This document shows positions 9,534 to 18,356 of a DNA stretch of 64,000 nucleotides, piece after piece. The first letter of the stretch is position 1; each line of letters starts with the position of its first letter. The notes under the pieces were generated by a model. That model worked only from the letters and a program-made list of their open reading frames with translations. It was not told where the DNA came from and ran no database searches. Origin of the DNA: Aquisphaera giovannonii (GTDB lineage: Bacteria > Planctomycetota > Planctomycetia > Isosphaerales > Isosphaeraceae); contig NZ_CP042997.1 of assembly GCF_008087625.1 (NCBI RefSeq), forward strand, positions 4,092,001-4,156,000, read 5' to 3'. The translations under genes were made by a program, and so were the position numbers.

Positions 9534-10006
9534 TGCGGGATAGGGGCGGGGTCGGCCCGCCGAGCCTCGCCGCGAGGCCATCGGAGCGGAAGGCCGGGCT
9601 CGCATCCCTGCCGCGCGGCAAACCCGTCCGTCGGGCTGAAACCGGCACGGATCTCGCGCGGATCATACAAGGATGAGCCGGGTGTTTCCCGAGACGACCC
9701 GCGAACGCTCCTTGACAACTCGGCAGCGGTGAATGCGAGGCGTGAGCGGGGACGGAGCTCCGCCCGCCAGCGGGCCACGGCGTACGCAGGGCGACAAATC
9801 TCCCGAGAGAAACAGGGGCGGCGAAGCCGTCCTTTTCTCGCCGCAAGTCGATCCCACAAAAGGATCAGAGCTTAACCCATCAAAGAAAATTAAAACGACA
9901 ACCAAAGCCACCGAAGTGGGCGACCCGGGCCGCCCGATGGTCCACAAGCTCGCCTCGAGGCTTCGGCATGTCGCGATCGGGAGGTGGCCGGTGCCGGCGA
10001 TCATTA
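9534..10006. other. intergenic region with an A-rich segment, no gene supported
   Basis: A 473-bp spacer between convergent genes. Around 9845-9920 the sequence is markedly A-rich for this genome (cacaaaagg, aaagaaaattaaaacg). A hairpin with G-U pairs followed by TTTT lies at 9815-9836. Several frames are open, but none combines a ribosome-binding site with a plausible protein. Confidence 0.4.
9815..9837 (+). terminator. possible intrinsic terminator
   Basis: GGGGCGGC, a GAA loop, then GCCGTCCT and a run of T on the plus strand form an 8-bp stem with two G-U pairs followed by TTTT. It lies 280 bp after the stop of the second nucleotidyltransferase gene, which is far for a simple terminator, so confidence is low. 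Confidence 0.35.
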
Positions 10007-10513
10007 TCATGGCACTGGGCTTTCCAGGCGGTCCGCAGCGTCGGGGCGTACCACCAGGTAGATCATGGCTCCTGGCCTTCGTGAGACGATACGGGGCAGG
10101 CTCACCAGGAACCCGAGCATCCAGAGGAACAGGATCCCTAGGAACTCCACCGCGAGGTGCCGCTCGATGAAGTGCATCACCGGCGGGACGAAGTAGGCCG
10201 CGACCGCGACCGGCATCGCGAGGAAGAGCATCTTGGCCTCGAAGAAGCGGAAGAATGGGTTCTGGATCAACGGCTTGAGTCCGCAGGTCAGGTGGACGAC
10301 CTCGCCGCCGGCCAGATCCAACTCGACCACGTCGGACCTGAGCCGACCGATTTGAAGGAAGACCTGATGCCGACCCTCCCACACGGGCACGGCGACCAGG
10401 CGTTCCTGGTTCACCCTCCCGACCGGCCGGCCGTCCACATGGACGTCATAGACGGCGAGATGACCGCGACGACCGGGTATCCATTCGATGAGGACTTCGG
10501 CCAGATCACCCAT
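10007..10513 (-). CDS. small membrane protein with PEGA-like N-terminal domain
   Basis: A 168-residue protein. Residues about 1-80 look like a small beta-sandwich of the PEGA type (YDVHVDGRPVGRV, VPVWEGRHQVFLQIG, then VHLTCG). Residues about 93-140 hold two hydrophobic segments (KMLFLAMPVAVAAYFVP and VEFLGILFLWMLGFLVSL). The start ATG 10513 has GAGGAAG about 7 nt upstream. It lies downstream of the frameshifted secreted protein gene on the same strand, with 156 bp between them. No enzymatic motif is visible and the function is unknown. Confidence 0.7.
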   Translation of the reverse strand: MGDLAEVLIEWIPGRRGHLAVYDVHVDGRPVGRVNQERLVAVPVWEGRHQVFLQIGRLRSDVVELDLAGGEVVHLTCGLKPLIQNPFFRFFEAKMLFLAMPVAVAAYFVPPVMHFIERHLAVEFLGILFLWMLGFLVSLPRIVSRRPGAMIYLVVRPDAADRLESPVP

Positions 10514-10669
10514 CGAGCTTCCTCACCCGGGTCCGACGTTCATGCCGAACGCATTTGGTTACTCATCATACCATGGCATACCGCGTCGCCGTGCCGTCCC
10601 CGATGTCTCCGAGCTAGACTCGTCACGATGTTCCGCGACCCCACCACGCAAATCGCTCGCGATGGCAGA

Positions 10670-11486
10670 TCATTCTTCCTTCCTCTTGGAGAACTCCTCG
10701 GCCCTGCCGGCGAAGGTGATGGAGCCATCTCGCTCGACCGAGTAGACGAATTTCGGGGTCACCACGAGCTCGGGAACATTCGGCTTGCGCGTCAGGACGT
10801 GGAAGACGTCGGTGTCCTCGGGGATGCTGTCCAGGACGTGCGTGTGGATGCCGCCGACCCGCTCGTTCCCGCCGTCCTTCGGGGGCTCGACCTCGATGAT
10901 CGACTTGTGGAGCTGCCGCGTGGCCTCGATCTTCGTGCCGTCGGCCGACACCCGGAACCGGAAGTCGCCGCCCAGCGGCCAGGCCCCCGCCCGCGTCGGC
11001 GCGGGGACCACGTAGACCCACCACTTGCCGCCGTCGGCGGGGAGGACCGCGACGTTGTACGCCCGCTTCGGCGGGTCGAAGTGCGCGGCGAGCTCCGCGA
11101 GCGCCGCGTCGATGGCCCTGGACGCGTCCCGGTAGTATCCGGCATCGCGCGTCGCCGGGAGGCGCTCCTCGACGGTGAACTCGTCGGGCTTCGCCCCCTG
11201 GGTGGCCTCGTAGGCGATCAGGAACGCCTTGCCCTGGCCGTCGAGCTTGCCGAAGGCGACGGTCCACCCCTTGCCGGTCTTGCGGGCGACGTAGCGCCCG
11301 ACGCTCCCCTCGCGCGGTTGCGCCCTCATTAGTGCATCCGACGCATGCCAGGCCGCGGCATCGTAGCCGGCCAGGTCGCGGCCCCTCCTCGTGATGGCGG
11401 CGAGCTCCTCCTTCCCCGCCGGCTCCTCCGATCGGGCGGCTCCTGGGCGACGGCGACGGTCGAGGCGAGGATCAGGCTCGCGATCA
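10670..11486 (-). pseudogene. secreted conserved protein of unknown function, broken by a frameshift near 11430
   Basis: Two frames together make one plausible protein. From ATG 11486 (GGGAGG ribosome-binding site 6 nt upstream) one frame gives a signal peptide, MIASLILASTVAVAQEPPD, then runs out of sense and stops at 11329. The next frame is clearly protein-like from EEPAGKEELAAITRRG (about 11433) through GYDAAAWHASDALMRAQP to the stop at 10670. One inserted base near 11430 would join them into a secreted protein of about 270 residues. The in-frame ATG at 11329 could still give a 219-residue product, but it would lack the signal and a conserved-looking helix. Either the gene is a recent pseudogene or the sequence has an error. 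Function unknown. Confidence 0.65.
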
Positions 11487-11579
11487 TGGGGACCTCCCGG
11501 AGTGCCGGCGGGCGGCGAATGGAGAGGGGGCCGCAGCCGGGGCCCCCCGGGCCGGGTTGCGTCACCGAGGGGCGGCCGG

Positions 11580-13505
11580 TTACCCGGGCGGCGGCGGCGG
11601 ATCGGGGGGGAGGCCGCGGGAGGCCGCGACGTCGTCGAGCAGGCCGCGGAGCACGTCCTGCTCGACGGGCTTGACGAGGTGGTGGTCGATGCCGGACTCG
11701 GCGGACCGCCGGATGTCCTGCTGCTGCCCGTAGCCGGTCAGGGCGATGAGGCGGGCGCGGTCGCCGTCCGGGCAGGCACGGAGCCTCGCGGCGACCTCGA
11801 ATCCGTCCATGCCGGGCAGGCCGATGTCCAGGACGACCGCGTCGCAGGGCCGCTCCGAGAAGCGCCGCAGCGCGGCCGGCCCGTCCGGGGCGACTCCGGC
11901 GTCGTGGCCCCAGGAGACGAGGAGCTGGGCCAGGCTGGTGGCCGAGTCGGAGTGGTCGTCCACGACCAGGATCCGGAGCCGCGTCGCGGCCGTCGCGGCG
12001 GGGGCCGGGGGCGCGACCGCGGCGGGAGCGGGCTCGGCGAGCGGGAAATGGACGGTGAACTCGCTGCCGCGGCCGGGGCCCTCGCTGCGGACCTCGATGC
12101 GCCCGCCGTGGAGCTCGACGAGGTTCCTCGCAAGCGTCAGCCCGATCCCCAGGCCCCCCTGGGACCTGTCGAGCGAGAGGTCGGCCTGCGCGAAGAGGTC
12201 GAAGACGCGGGCCATCATCTCGCCGCTCATGCCGATGCCGGTGTCGGCGACGCGGAGGGCCAGCTCGCCGCCCTCGCGGTCGACCGAGAGCCGGATGTCG
12301 CCGCCGGGGTTGGTGTACTTCGCCGCGTTGTTGAGGAGGTTCGCGACCACCTGCTCCAGCCGCGTGGGGTCCCCGTGGAGCGGCAGCGGGCCCTCGGGCA
12401 GGCGGACCGTCAGGCGATGCTGCTTCCCCTGGATGAGCGGCGTGGCGGTCTCGACGGCGTGGGCGACGACGGCCGAGAAGTCGACGTCCGCCTTCCGGAG
12501 CTGGATCTTCCCCTGGCTGAACCGGGAGACGTCCAGCAGGTCGTCGAGGAGGCGGGACATGTGCTTGACCTGCCTCTCCACGATCTCCAGCGACAGGCCG
12601 AGAACCTGGCCCGGCGGCGCCTCGCGGCGGATCAGCCCCAGGCAGTTCATGATCGGCGCCAGCGGGTTGCGGAGCTCGTGCGCGAGCATCGCGAGGAACT
12701 CGTCCTTGCGGCGGTCGGCCGTCGCGAGCTCCTCGGCCCGGCGGCGGAGCTCCTCCTCCATGAGCCGGCGCGCGGTGACGTCGGAGACGATGCCCAGCGC
12801 GCCCCGCGGCGTGCCCCGCGCGCTGCGGAGCGGGTCCACCGTGACGTGCAGCCAGCGCCCGCCGCGGGTGACCTCCGCCTCCTCGCGGGCCTGGCTGGAC
12901 GCCATCCGCGTGAAGGGCGAGGCGTCGGCGCCGGCGGGCAGGCCGAAGAGGTCGTGGAAGTCCCGGCCGTGCAGCTCGTCCCAGGGCGCCTCGAAGATCC
13001 GCTCCATGGCCTGGTTGACCTGGATGACGAGCCCCTCGCGGTCGAGCAGCACGACGCCGTCGTTGATGGCGTCGAAGGTGGCCTGCCACTGGCTGTTGGA
13101 GATCTGCGCCGCCTCCTCCGCCCGCCGGGCGCGGAGGAGCGCCTTGACGGTGGCGATCAGCTCCAGCGGCTCCAGGACGTCCGTCAGGTAGCCGTCGGCG
13201 CCCCCCTCCAGGCCCTGGAGCTTGTCCTCCAGGTCCACGAAGGTGGTGGACATGTGGAGGACCGGGATCTCCGAGGTGACCGGGTCGGCCTTGATCCTCC
13301 GGCAGACCTCGAAGCCGCTGACGTCCGGCAGCTTGACGTCCAGGACCACCAGGTCGGGCAGCTCCGCGACCATCCGCAGGGCCTCGCCGCCGGTCACGGC
13401 CTGGCGGATCCGGTAGCCCGCCTTCTGGAGGATCTTCGTGATGGAGTACCGCTTGGCCTCGTCATCGTCCACGACCAGGATGAGGGCCGCCGCTGGGTCC
13501 GCCAT
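11580..13505 (-). CDS. hybrid histidine kinase (REC-PAS-HisKA-HATPase-REC), last gene of stressosome operon
   Basis: A 641-residue cytosolic hybrid sensor kinase. Residues 1-125 form a receiver (VVDDDEAKRY, phospho-Asp in LVVLDVKLPD). A PAS domain follows (about 140-260, TFDAINDGVVLLDREG). HisKA has AHELRNP with His276. The ATPase shows the N box NLLNNAAKY and the G boxes VADTGIGMS and GGLGIGLTLA. A C-terminal receiver (about 520-635) has ILVVDDHSDS and VVLDIGLPGMDG. It lacks membrane segments, so input must come from inside the cell or by phosphotransfer to the N-terminal receiver. ATG 13505 lies 5 bp after the stop of the upstream kinase with GGAGG 10 nt before it; an in-frame GTG at 13514 overlapping that stop is an alternative. 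Context makes it a likely output of the stressosome module. Confidence 0.9.
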   Translation of the reverse strand: MADPAAALILVVDDDEAKRYSITKILQKAGYRIRQAVTGGEALRMVAELPDLVVLDVKLPDVSGFEVCRRIKADPVTSEIPVLHMSTTFVDLEDKLQGLEGGADGYLTDVLEPLELIATVKALLRARRAEEAAQISNSQWQATFDAINDGVVLLDREGLVIQVNQAMERIFEAPWDELHGRDFHDLFGLPAGADASPFTRMASSQAREEAEVTRGGRWLHVTVDPLRSARGTPRGALGIVSDVTARRLMEEELRRRAEELATADRRKDEFLAMLAHELRNPLAPIMNCLGLIRREAPPGQVLGLSLEIVERQVKHMSRLLDDLLDVSRFSQGKIQLRKADVDFSAVVAHAVETATPLIQGKQHRLTVRLPEGPLPLHGDPTRLEQVVANLLNNAAKYTNPGGDIRLSVDREGGELALRVADTGIGMSGEMMARVFDLFAQADLSLDRSQGGLGIGLTLARNLVELHGGRIEVRSEGPGRGSEFTVHFPLAEPAPAAVAPPAPAATAATRLRILVVDDHSDSATSLAQLLVSWGHDAGVAPDGPAALRRFSERPCDAVVLDIGLPGMDGFEVAARLRACPDGDRARLIALTGYGQQQDIRRSAESGIDHHLVKPVEQDVLRGLLDDVAASRGLPPDPPPPPG

Positions 13506-13510
13506 GTCGT

Positions 13511-15667
13511 TCACGCCTCCGACGGTGCCGTTGACGCGTGCTGGCCGATGCCCGCCCTGGCGAGCGCGGCCCGGATGCTCCCGGAGGCCGCCGGGCCCGT
13601 CTCGGCCGTCTTCTCGAGGATCGCGCTGGCGACGCCCCCCAGCCGCTTCCGCTCCCCCTCGTCGAGATATTTGGCCGTGTTGATGATGATCGGGATGCCC
13701 GAGGTGGCGGGGTCCTGGCCCAGCCGGTCCATGACCTCGAGGCCCGTCATGTCGGGCATGACCAGGTCCAGGAAGATGACGTCGGGACGCCCCGCGACGG
13801 CCGCGGCCAGCCCCCGCTCGCCGCCGTCGGCCTCGAGCGTCCGATAGGGCCCGCACGCCGCCAGGCACTCCCGGAGCCGGCGCCGGTCCGCCTCCGAGTC
13901 GTCGATGATGAGGACCGTCCGCACGTCCCGCTTCGCCCCCAGGGCCCCGAGCCTCTCGAGGAGCCACGCCTGGTCCACGGGCTTGAGCGCGAAGTCGGCC
14001 GCGCCCAGCGTCAGGGCCCGCTCCTGGCCGTCCACGTGGGTGAGGACGAGGACGGGGACGTCGCGGGTGGCCGGCTGGGACTTCAGCTCCGTCAGCAGGG
14101 TCCACCCCGACTCGGCCTCGAGGAGGATGTCCAGGATGATCGCCACCGGCCGCACGCGCCGCATGGCCTTCCGCGCCTCGTCCAGCGACCGGGCCGGAAG
14201 GACCTGGAATTCGGACCCCTTGAGGACCTTCTCGTAGAGCAGCATGTCCACCGGGTCGTCCTCGACGACGAGCAGAGGCAGGAGCCCGGGGTCGGGCTCC
14301 CAGCGGCCGTCGGGGCGGGCCGGCTCCTCGCCCGGCTCGCGGTAGACGCGCGGGATCACGGCGAAGAAGGTGGAGCCGACGCCCGGCTCGCTCTTCACGG
14401 AGATGTTCCCCCCCAGCAGCTCGGCCAGCTTGCGGGAGAGCGGGAGGCCGAGCCCGGTCCCCTTCACGCGCCCCTGCAGGGGATTCTCGACCTGCCCGAA
14501 CTCCTCGAAGATCCGCTCGCGGTCCGCCGGGGCGATGCCGACGCCGGTGTCGGCGACCGAGAAGAGGACCGTGTCCCCGGGCCCCGCCCGGGCGGCGACG
14601 CGGATCTCGCCCCGCTCGGTGAACTTGGCGGCGTTGGACAGGAAGTTCTGGAGGATCTGGGCGAGCTTCCCCTCGTCGGTCTGGAGCGGGCCCACGCCGA
14701 AGGGTGCCTCGAACACGAGGGCGACGTCGGGCCGCGAGAGCAGCGGCCGGATGACGCCCCGCAGGGACTCGAAGAGCGGGCCCACCTCGAAGGACCGGGG
14801 CCGGACGACCGCCTTGCCGGCCTCGACCTTCGCGAGGTCGAGGAGGTCGTTGACCAGGGCGTGGAGCCCGTCGGCCGCCTTGCGGATGTAGGTGACCTGC
14901 CGCGACTGCTCCTCGTTCAGCGCGCCGTCGCTCCCCTCCAGGAGGAAGGAGGTGAGCGTCAGGATCGTGTTCACGGGCGAGCGGAACTCGTGGCTCATGT
15001 TGGAGAGGAACCGCGACTTGAGGTCCGAGATCCTCCTCAGCACCTTGGCATTCTCGTCGAGCTCGGCGTAGAGCGCCACGACGCCGCGGTTGGTCTCCTC
15101 CAGCTCGTCGCGGTGCAGGGCCATGATCTCCGCCTGGCGGTCGCGGAGCTCCTGGAGGGCCTGGATCAGCTCCTGGTTCTGGTACTGAAGCTCGTCGAGC
15201 ATGCTCCGGGGGCTCCGCCCGGAGAGCTCCGCGGCGATGCGTTCCAGCTCCTGGGGCGAGAGCGGGCCGCGGCGGCCCGGCAGGGCCTTCGCCATCGCGA
15301 CGGTGGCCCCGCCGCCGGGGGAGGCCTCGACCTGGAAGCGGTCCATCAGCCGGCGGACCCCCGGCGCCTGCCCCTCCAGCTCGGAGGCCTCGCCGCCGAG
15401 CCCCGCCCGGGAGTCGGCCGGGCCCGGCGCCCGGGCGACGATCCGGACGACCAGGCTGGGGGGCTTCCCCTGCTCGACGAAGAACTCCGCCCGCCCGCCC
15501 CGGGAGAACTGGAAGGCGCTGCGGGCGACCTCCGACGTCGCCGTGCCGATGCGGGTCTGGTCGAGCAGCGGGAAGCCCAGCAGCTCGGAGACCTGCCGGG
15601 CGCGCTGCCGCGCCAGGACCACGTCGGCCTCCTGGCGGATCTCGATGGACAGGATCCGCATGTTCAC
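13511..15667 (-). CDS. hybrid histidine kinase with N-terminal RsbT-like pseudokinase domain (HATPase*-HisKA-HATPase-REC-REC)
   Basis: A 718-residue kinase. Residues about 8-130 resemble the RsbT encoded two genes upstream: ADVVLARQRA, ELLGFPLLDQTRIGTA and SEVARSAF match RsbT's [25 protein letters not shown] and SELARNAL. However, the metal-binding Asn is Ser50 and the DxGPG box has become ARAPGP, so this domain should not bind ATP normally. A coiled coil (about 175-215) leads to HisKA (MSHEFRSP, His226) and a canonical ATPase (FLSNAAKF, VADTGVGIA, GTGLGLPLS). Two receivers follow (LLVVEDDPVD with ILDILL; VLIIDDSEAD with FLDLVMPD); the second appears to lack the conserved Lys. GTG 15667 overlaps the upstream stop (GTGA) and has GGAGG 7 nt before it. 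Inferred role: partner released or captured by the stressosome. Confidence 0.88.
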   Translation of the reverse strand: MNMRILSIEIRQEADVVLARQRARQVSELLGFPLLDQTRIGTATSEVARSAFQFSRGGRAEFFVEQGKPPSLVVRIVARAPGPADSRAGLGGEASELEGQAPGVRRLMDRFQVEASPGGGATVAMAKALPGRRGPLSPQELERIAAELSGRSPRSMLDELQYQNQELIQALQELRDRQAEIMALHRDELEETNRGVVALYAELDENAKVLRRISDLKSRFLSNMSHEFRSPVNTILTLTSFLLEGSDGALNEEQSRQVTYIRKAADGLHALVNDLLDLAKVEAGKAVVRPRSFEVGPLFESLRGVIRPLLSRPDVALVFEAPFGVGPLQTDEGKLAQILQNFLSNAAKFTERGEIRVAARAGPGDTVLFSVADTGVGIAPADRERIFEEFGQVENPLQGRVKGTGLGLPLSRKLAELLGGNISVKSEPGVGSTFFAVIPRVYREPGEEPARPDGRWEPDPGLLPLLVVEDDPVDMLLYEKVLKGSEFQVLPARSLDEARKAMRRVRPVAIILDILLEAESGWTLLTELKSQPATRDVPVLVLTHVDGQERALTLGAADFALKPVDQAWLLERLGALGAKRDVRTVLIIDDSEADRRRLRECLAACGPYRTLEADGGERGLAAAVAGRPDVIFLDLVMPDMTGLEVMDRLGQDPATSGIPIIINTAKYLDEGERKRLGGVASAILEKTAETGPAASGSIRAALARAGIGQHASTAPSEA

Positions 15668-16692
15668 GCCGGGGCCTCCCCTTCGCGGGCGGCCAGCACC
15701 GTCACGTCGTCCCGCTCCCGCCGGAAATCCCGGTAGAGCACCCCGGCGATGAGCGAGGGGGAGCGCGAGGCCAGGCCCGCGTAGGCCCCGAGCCGCCACT
15801 GCGTGCCCAGGCCGTCGGAGTGCATCACCAGCAATGCCCCGGCGGGCCAGGGGTGGGCGAACTCCTGGATCTTGCGGACGGCGTGCCCGACGGTCCCGTT
15901 GTGGGAGACCAGCCCGGTCCCGCGGCACTCCGGCCCCGCCACGATGCTCCCGGAGATGTTGCCGACGCCCGCATAGCAGAGCCGCCCGCGCAGGTGATCG
16001 ATCTCGGCCACGGCCATCGCGGCGCCCCGGGTCTTGCGGAGGGCGTCGTGCGCGGCGGCGAGGACCGCCCCGGGGCCGTCGGCGGCGCGGTCGCGGAACG
16101 TCCGCACGGCCTCGCGGGCGGCCTCGGAGGCGGGCAACCCGTGCCCGAGCCCGTCGGCGACGGCGATCAGGGTCCGCCCCTCCCGCTCCTCCACGGCCCA
16201 GGCGTCGCCGCTGACCTCCTCGCCGTCCAGGGCCTGGTTGACGACGCCGAGCCCCGACCTGGGGTGCGTGCCGCGGGCCGCGGGCGGGCCCTCCACCAGC
16301 CGCGCCAACATCGCGGTGCCCGACGGGGAGGAGTGGATGTCGAACCCCGTGGACAGGCGGCGGATGGCGCCCAGCCCGTTGCCCGGGGAGCCCGCCGTCG
16401 AGAAGCCGTCGGCCAGGCAGCGGCCGACGTCCGCCATCCCCGGCCCGCGGTCCAGGGCCAGCACCTCCACGCCGGCGGCGCCCAGCTCGTCGATCGGCCG
16501 CAGCACCAGGCGGCCGCCGGTCGCGTGCTTCAGCAGGTTCGTCGCGGCCTCGGTCACGACGATCGCGAGGTCGCTCCGCGTGCCCCCGCCGAATCCCAGC
16601 CGCTCGGCCATCGACGCCGCGAGCCTGCGGGCCTCGCCGACCCGGGTCGCCTCGTCGACGGAGACGACCGCGGACTGGCCCGGGACGATCAT
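15664..16692 (-). CDS. SpoIIE-family protein phosphatase with N-terminal HATPase (RsbX-like position)
   Basis: A 342-residue fusion. Residues about 10-135 are an RsbW/RsbT-type ATPase: TEAATNLLKHA with Asn52, LALDRGPGMADV and GNGLGAIRRL. Residues about 150-342 are a PP2C/SpoIIE-type phosphatase with metal-binding motifs ADGLGHGLP, MHSDGLG and RDDVTVL. In Bacillus, RsbX dephosphorylates the stressosome proteins RsbR and RsbS and so resets the signal; this gene occupies the RsbX position. The start ATG 16692 overlaps the RsbT stop (ATGA) and its own stop overlaps the next start (GTGA), so translation is tightly coupled. The added ATPase domain could make it both kinase and phosphatase for STAS partners; that is inference. 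Confidence 0.88.
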   Translation of the reverse strand: MIVPGQSAVVSVDEATRVGEARRLAASMAERLGFGGGTRSDLAIVVTEAATNLLKHATGGRLVLRPIDELGAAGVEVLALDRGPGMADVGRCLADGFSTAGSPGNGLGAIRRLSTGFDIHSSPSGTAMLARLVEGPPAARGTHPRSGLGVVNQALDGEEVSGDAWAVEEREGRTLIAVADGLGHGLPASEAAREAVRTFRDRAADGPGAVLAAAHDALRKTRGAAMAVAEIDHLRGRLCYAGVGNISGSIVAGPECRGTGLVSHNGTVGHAVRKIQEFAHPWPAGALLVMHSDGLGTQWRLGAYAGLASRSPSLIAGVLYRDFRRERDDVTVLAAREGEAPA

Positions 16693-17096
16693 CGCCACCT
16701 CGATATCGTGACGCGCGTCCCCTCGCCGACCCTCGACTCGATGGCGAACTCGTTGACGAGCCGCCGCGATCCGCCCAGGCCCATGCCCATCCCCTTGCCG
16801 GAGGTGTAGCCGTCGGTGAGGGCCAGCTCGATGTCCGGGATGCCCGGGCCGCTGTCCTCGAATGTGAGGCGAAGCCCCTTCCTCGCCCCGTCCAGGAGCG
16901 ACTCCAATCGTACCGAGCCCCCCCCTCCGTAATCCAGCGCGTTGCGGGCCAGTTCGCTGGCGGCGGTGATCATCTTCGTCTGGTCGACGAGGCTGAAGCC
17001 CAGCTCGATGGCCCACCTGCGGACCGCCTGGCGGACCAGGACGACGTCGTCCGAGGAGCGGATCGGCAGGACTTCACTCTTCGAGACGATCATCAT
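16689..17096 (-). CDS. rsbT: RsbT-like serine/threonine kinase (stressosome switch kinase)
   Basis: A 135-residue GHKL-fold kinase. The intact ATP site is visible: SELARNAL with Asn52, EDSGPGIPD (Asp81) and [10 protein letters not shown]. In the known system RsbT is held by RsbR/RsbS, phosphorylates their STAS domains on stress, and is released to activate a downstream partner. The start at ATG 17096 (followed by a second ATG at 17093) overlaps the end of rsbS by about 20 nt and has GAGGG 5 nt upstream; the frame extends six codons further up, inside rsbS. Order R-S-T followed by an RsbX-like phosphatase matches stressosome modules of other phyla. Confidence 0.92.
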   Translation of the reverse strand: MMIVSKSEVLPIRSSDDVVLVRQAVRRWAIELGFSLVDQTKMITAASELARNALDYGGGGSVRLESLLDGARKGLRLTFEDSGPGIPDIELALTDGYTSGKGMGMGLGGSRRLVNEFAIESRVGEGTRVTISRWR

Positions 17097-17469
17097 CCCC
17101 GCCCTCGGCGCCACCGCCCCTCCCGGCCCGGAGGAGGTCCATGCCCTTCTCGACGTCGAGGGCCGTGCGGACGCCCTCCAGCGACAGCCCCAGCTCGACG
17201 AGGGTGATGGCGACCGCCGGCTGCATCCCCACGACGACCGTGTCGGCGTCGAGGATCCGCGCCATGGCGGCGATGTTGCCGATCATCCGGCCGATGAAGG
17301 AGTCGACCATGTCCAGCGAGGAGATGTCGATCAGCACCCCGCGCGCCCCGAGGTCGGCGATCTTCGAGGTCAGCTCCTCCTGGAGCGTCGTCACCAGCCG
17401 ATCGTGCATGTCCACCTGGATCGTGACGACCAGGAATTCCCCCATCCGGAGGATCGGGATGCGTTCCAC
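17074..17469 (-). CDS. rsbS: RsbS-like STAS-domain stressosome scaffold protein
   Basis: A 131-residue single STAS domain. The phospho-acceptor region reads [17 protein letters not shown], where the Ser residues correspond to the RsbS Ser that RsbT phosphorylates. The next conserved block is [20 protein letters not shown]. The C-terminal tail (about 15 residues) is Gly-rich and acidic. Start choice: GTG 17469 ([14 protein letters not shown] follows) has AAGGAGG about 6 nt upstream and begins 11 nt after the rsbR stop; the frame is open further upstream only as a shadow of rsbR. With RsbR it should build the stressosome core that sequesters RsbT. Confidence 0.92.
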   Translation of the reverse strand: MERIPILRMGEFLVVTIQVDMHDRLVTTLQEELTSKIADLGARGVLIDISSLDMVDSFIGRMIGNIAAMARILDADTVVVGMQPAVAITLVELGLSLEGVRTALDVEKGMDLLRAGRGGGAEGGDDDRLEE

Positions 17470-17480
17470 GGGCCCCTCCT

Positions 17481-18356
17481 TCACGACGCCCGGGGCCCGG
17501 CGACCGCGCGGACGCACCGCCCCGTCCGCTCCAGCGCCACGGCGAACGCGTCGGCCAGGCTCGCCTTCGTCGTGATCCCGCTGAGCGAGATCCCGAGGTG
17601 GACGATCGTCTGGGCGATCTGCGGGCGGATCCCGCTGATGATGCACTCCGCGCCCATGAGCCGGGCGGCCGTGACCGTCTTGAGCAGGTGCTGGGCCGTC
17701 AGCGTGTCCACCGTCGGGACGCCCGTGATGTCGATGATGGCGATGCCCGAGCCTGTCTCCACGATCTTCTGGAGCAGCGTCTCCATCACGACCTGCGTGC
17801 GGGCGCTGTCGAGCGTGCCGATCATGGGCAGGGCGAGGATGCCGTCCCAGAGCTTGACCACCGGGGTGGAGAGCTCCAGCATCTCCTGCTGCTGCCGGGC
17901 GATCACCTCCTCGCGGGCCTTCTGGTGGACCTCGGTGGTGTAGAGCCCGAGCCGGTCCAGCAGCTCGTTGACCGCCCACGTCTCGTCGGCCAGCGTCCGC
18001 GCGTCGTCCCCGGCCTCGCGGCGGATCGCGGCGAAGAGCGGCTTCTTGAGCGAGAAGACGAAGGACGCCGTCTGCGAGGGCGTGAAGCCGAGCAGGCTGC
18101 GCGACCTCGACAACTCACCGAGCAGGCCCTTGACGCCGTCCCAGCGGGGCGACCGGAAGTCATCCGACCGGCCGTCCTGGACCGCGTCCCTCAGCAGGGA
18201 CAGGAACTCCCCGCCCTGCGACCGCAGCTCCTGCTCCTTGATGCCCGTGTTGCGATCCCGGTAGAGCGGCGCCTGCTCGCCCAGCCATTCCGCCAGGAGT
18301 TCCGACTCGTGGCCCGCGAGGACGTCCGCGAGCCTGCTGGATCCCGTCATGCTCAT
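17481..18356 (-). CDS. rsbR: RsbR-like stressosome co-antagonist (RsbRD_N-type sensor domain plus STAS)
   Basis: A 291-residue protein and the first gene of the module. Residues about 5-155 are an all-helical N-terminal domain of the RsbRD_N kind ([35 protein letters not shown]) rather than the globin-like fold of Bacillus RsbRA; it would form the sensory turret. A linker helix ([19 protein letters not shown]) leads to a C-terminal STAS domain with [20 protein letters not shown] and [16 protein letters not shown]; both regions hold the conserved Thr phosphorylation positions. ATG 18356 has GGGAG 10 nt upstream; the upstream in-frame ATG 18380 lacks one. The 269-bp spacer before it is where the operon promoter should lie. 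Confidence 0.93.
   Translation of the reverse strand: MSMTGSSRLADVLAGHESELLAEWLGEQAPLYRDRNTGIKEQELRSQGGEFLSLLRDAVQDGRSDDFRSPRWDGVKGLLGELSRSRSLLGFTPSQTASFVFSLKKPLFAAIRREAGDDARTLADETWAVNELLDRLGLYTTEVHQKAREEVIARQQQEMLELSTPVVKLWDGILALPMIGTLDSARTQVVMETLLQKIVETGSGIAIIDITGVPTVDTLTAQHLLKTVTAARLMGAECIISGIRPQIAQTIVHLGISLSGITTKASLADAFAVALERTGRCVRAVAGPRAS

Noticed and set aside
13506-14105. N-terminal extension of the last stressosome kinase by about 200 codons
   Set aside because: The extension overlaps the upstream kinase out of frame and is a low-complexity Arg/Pro/Gly sequence; the receiver domain begins right after ATG 13505.
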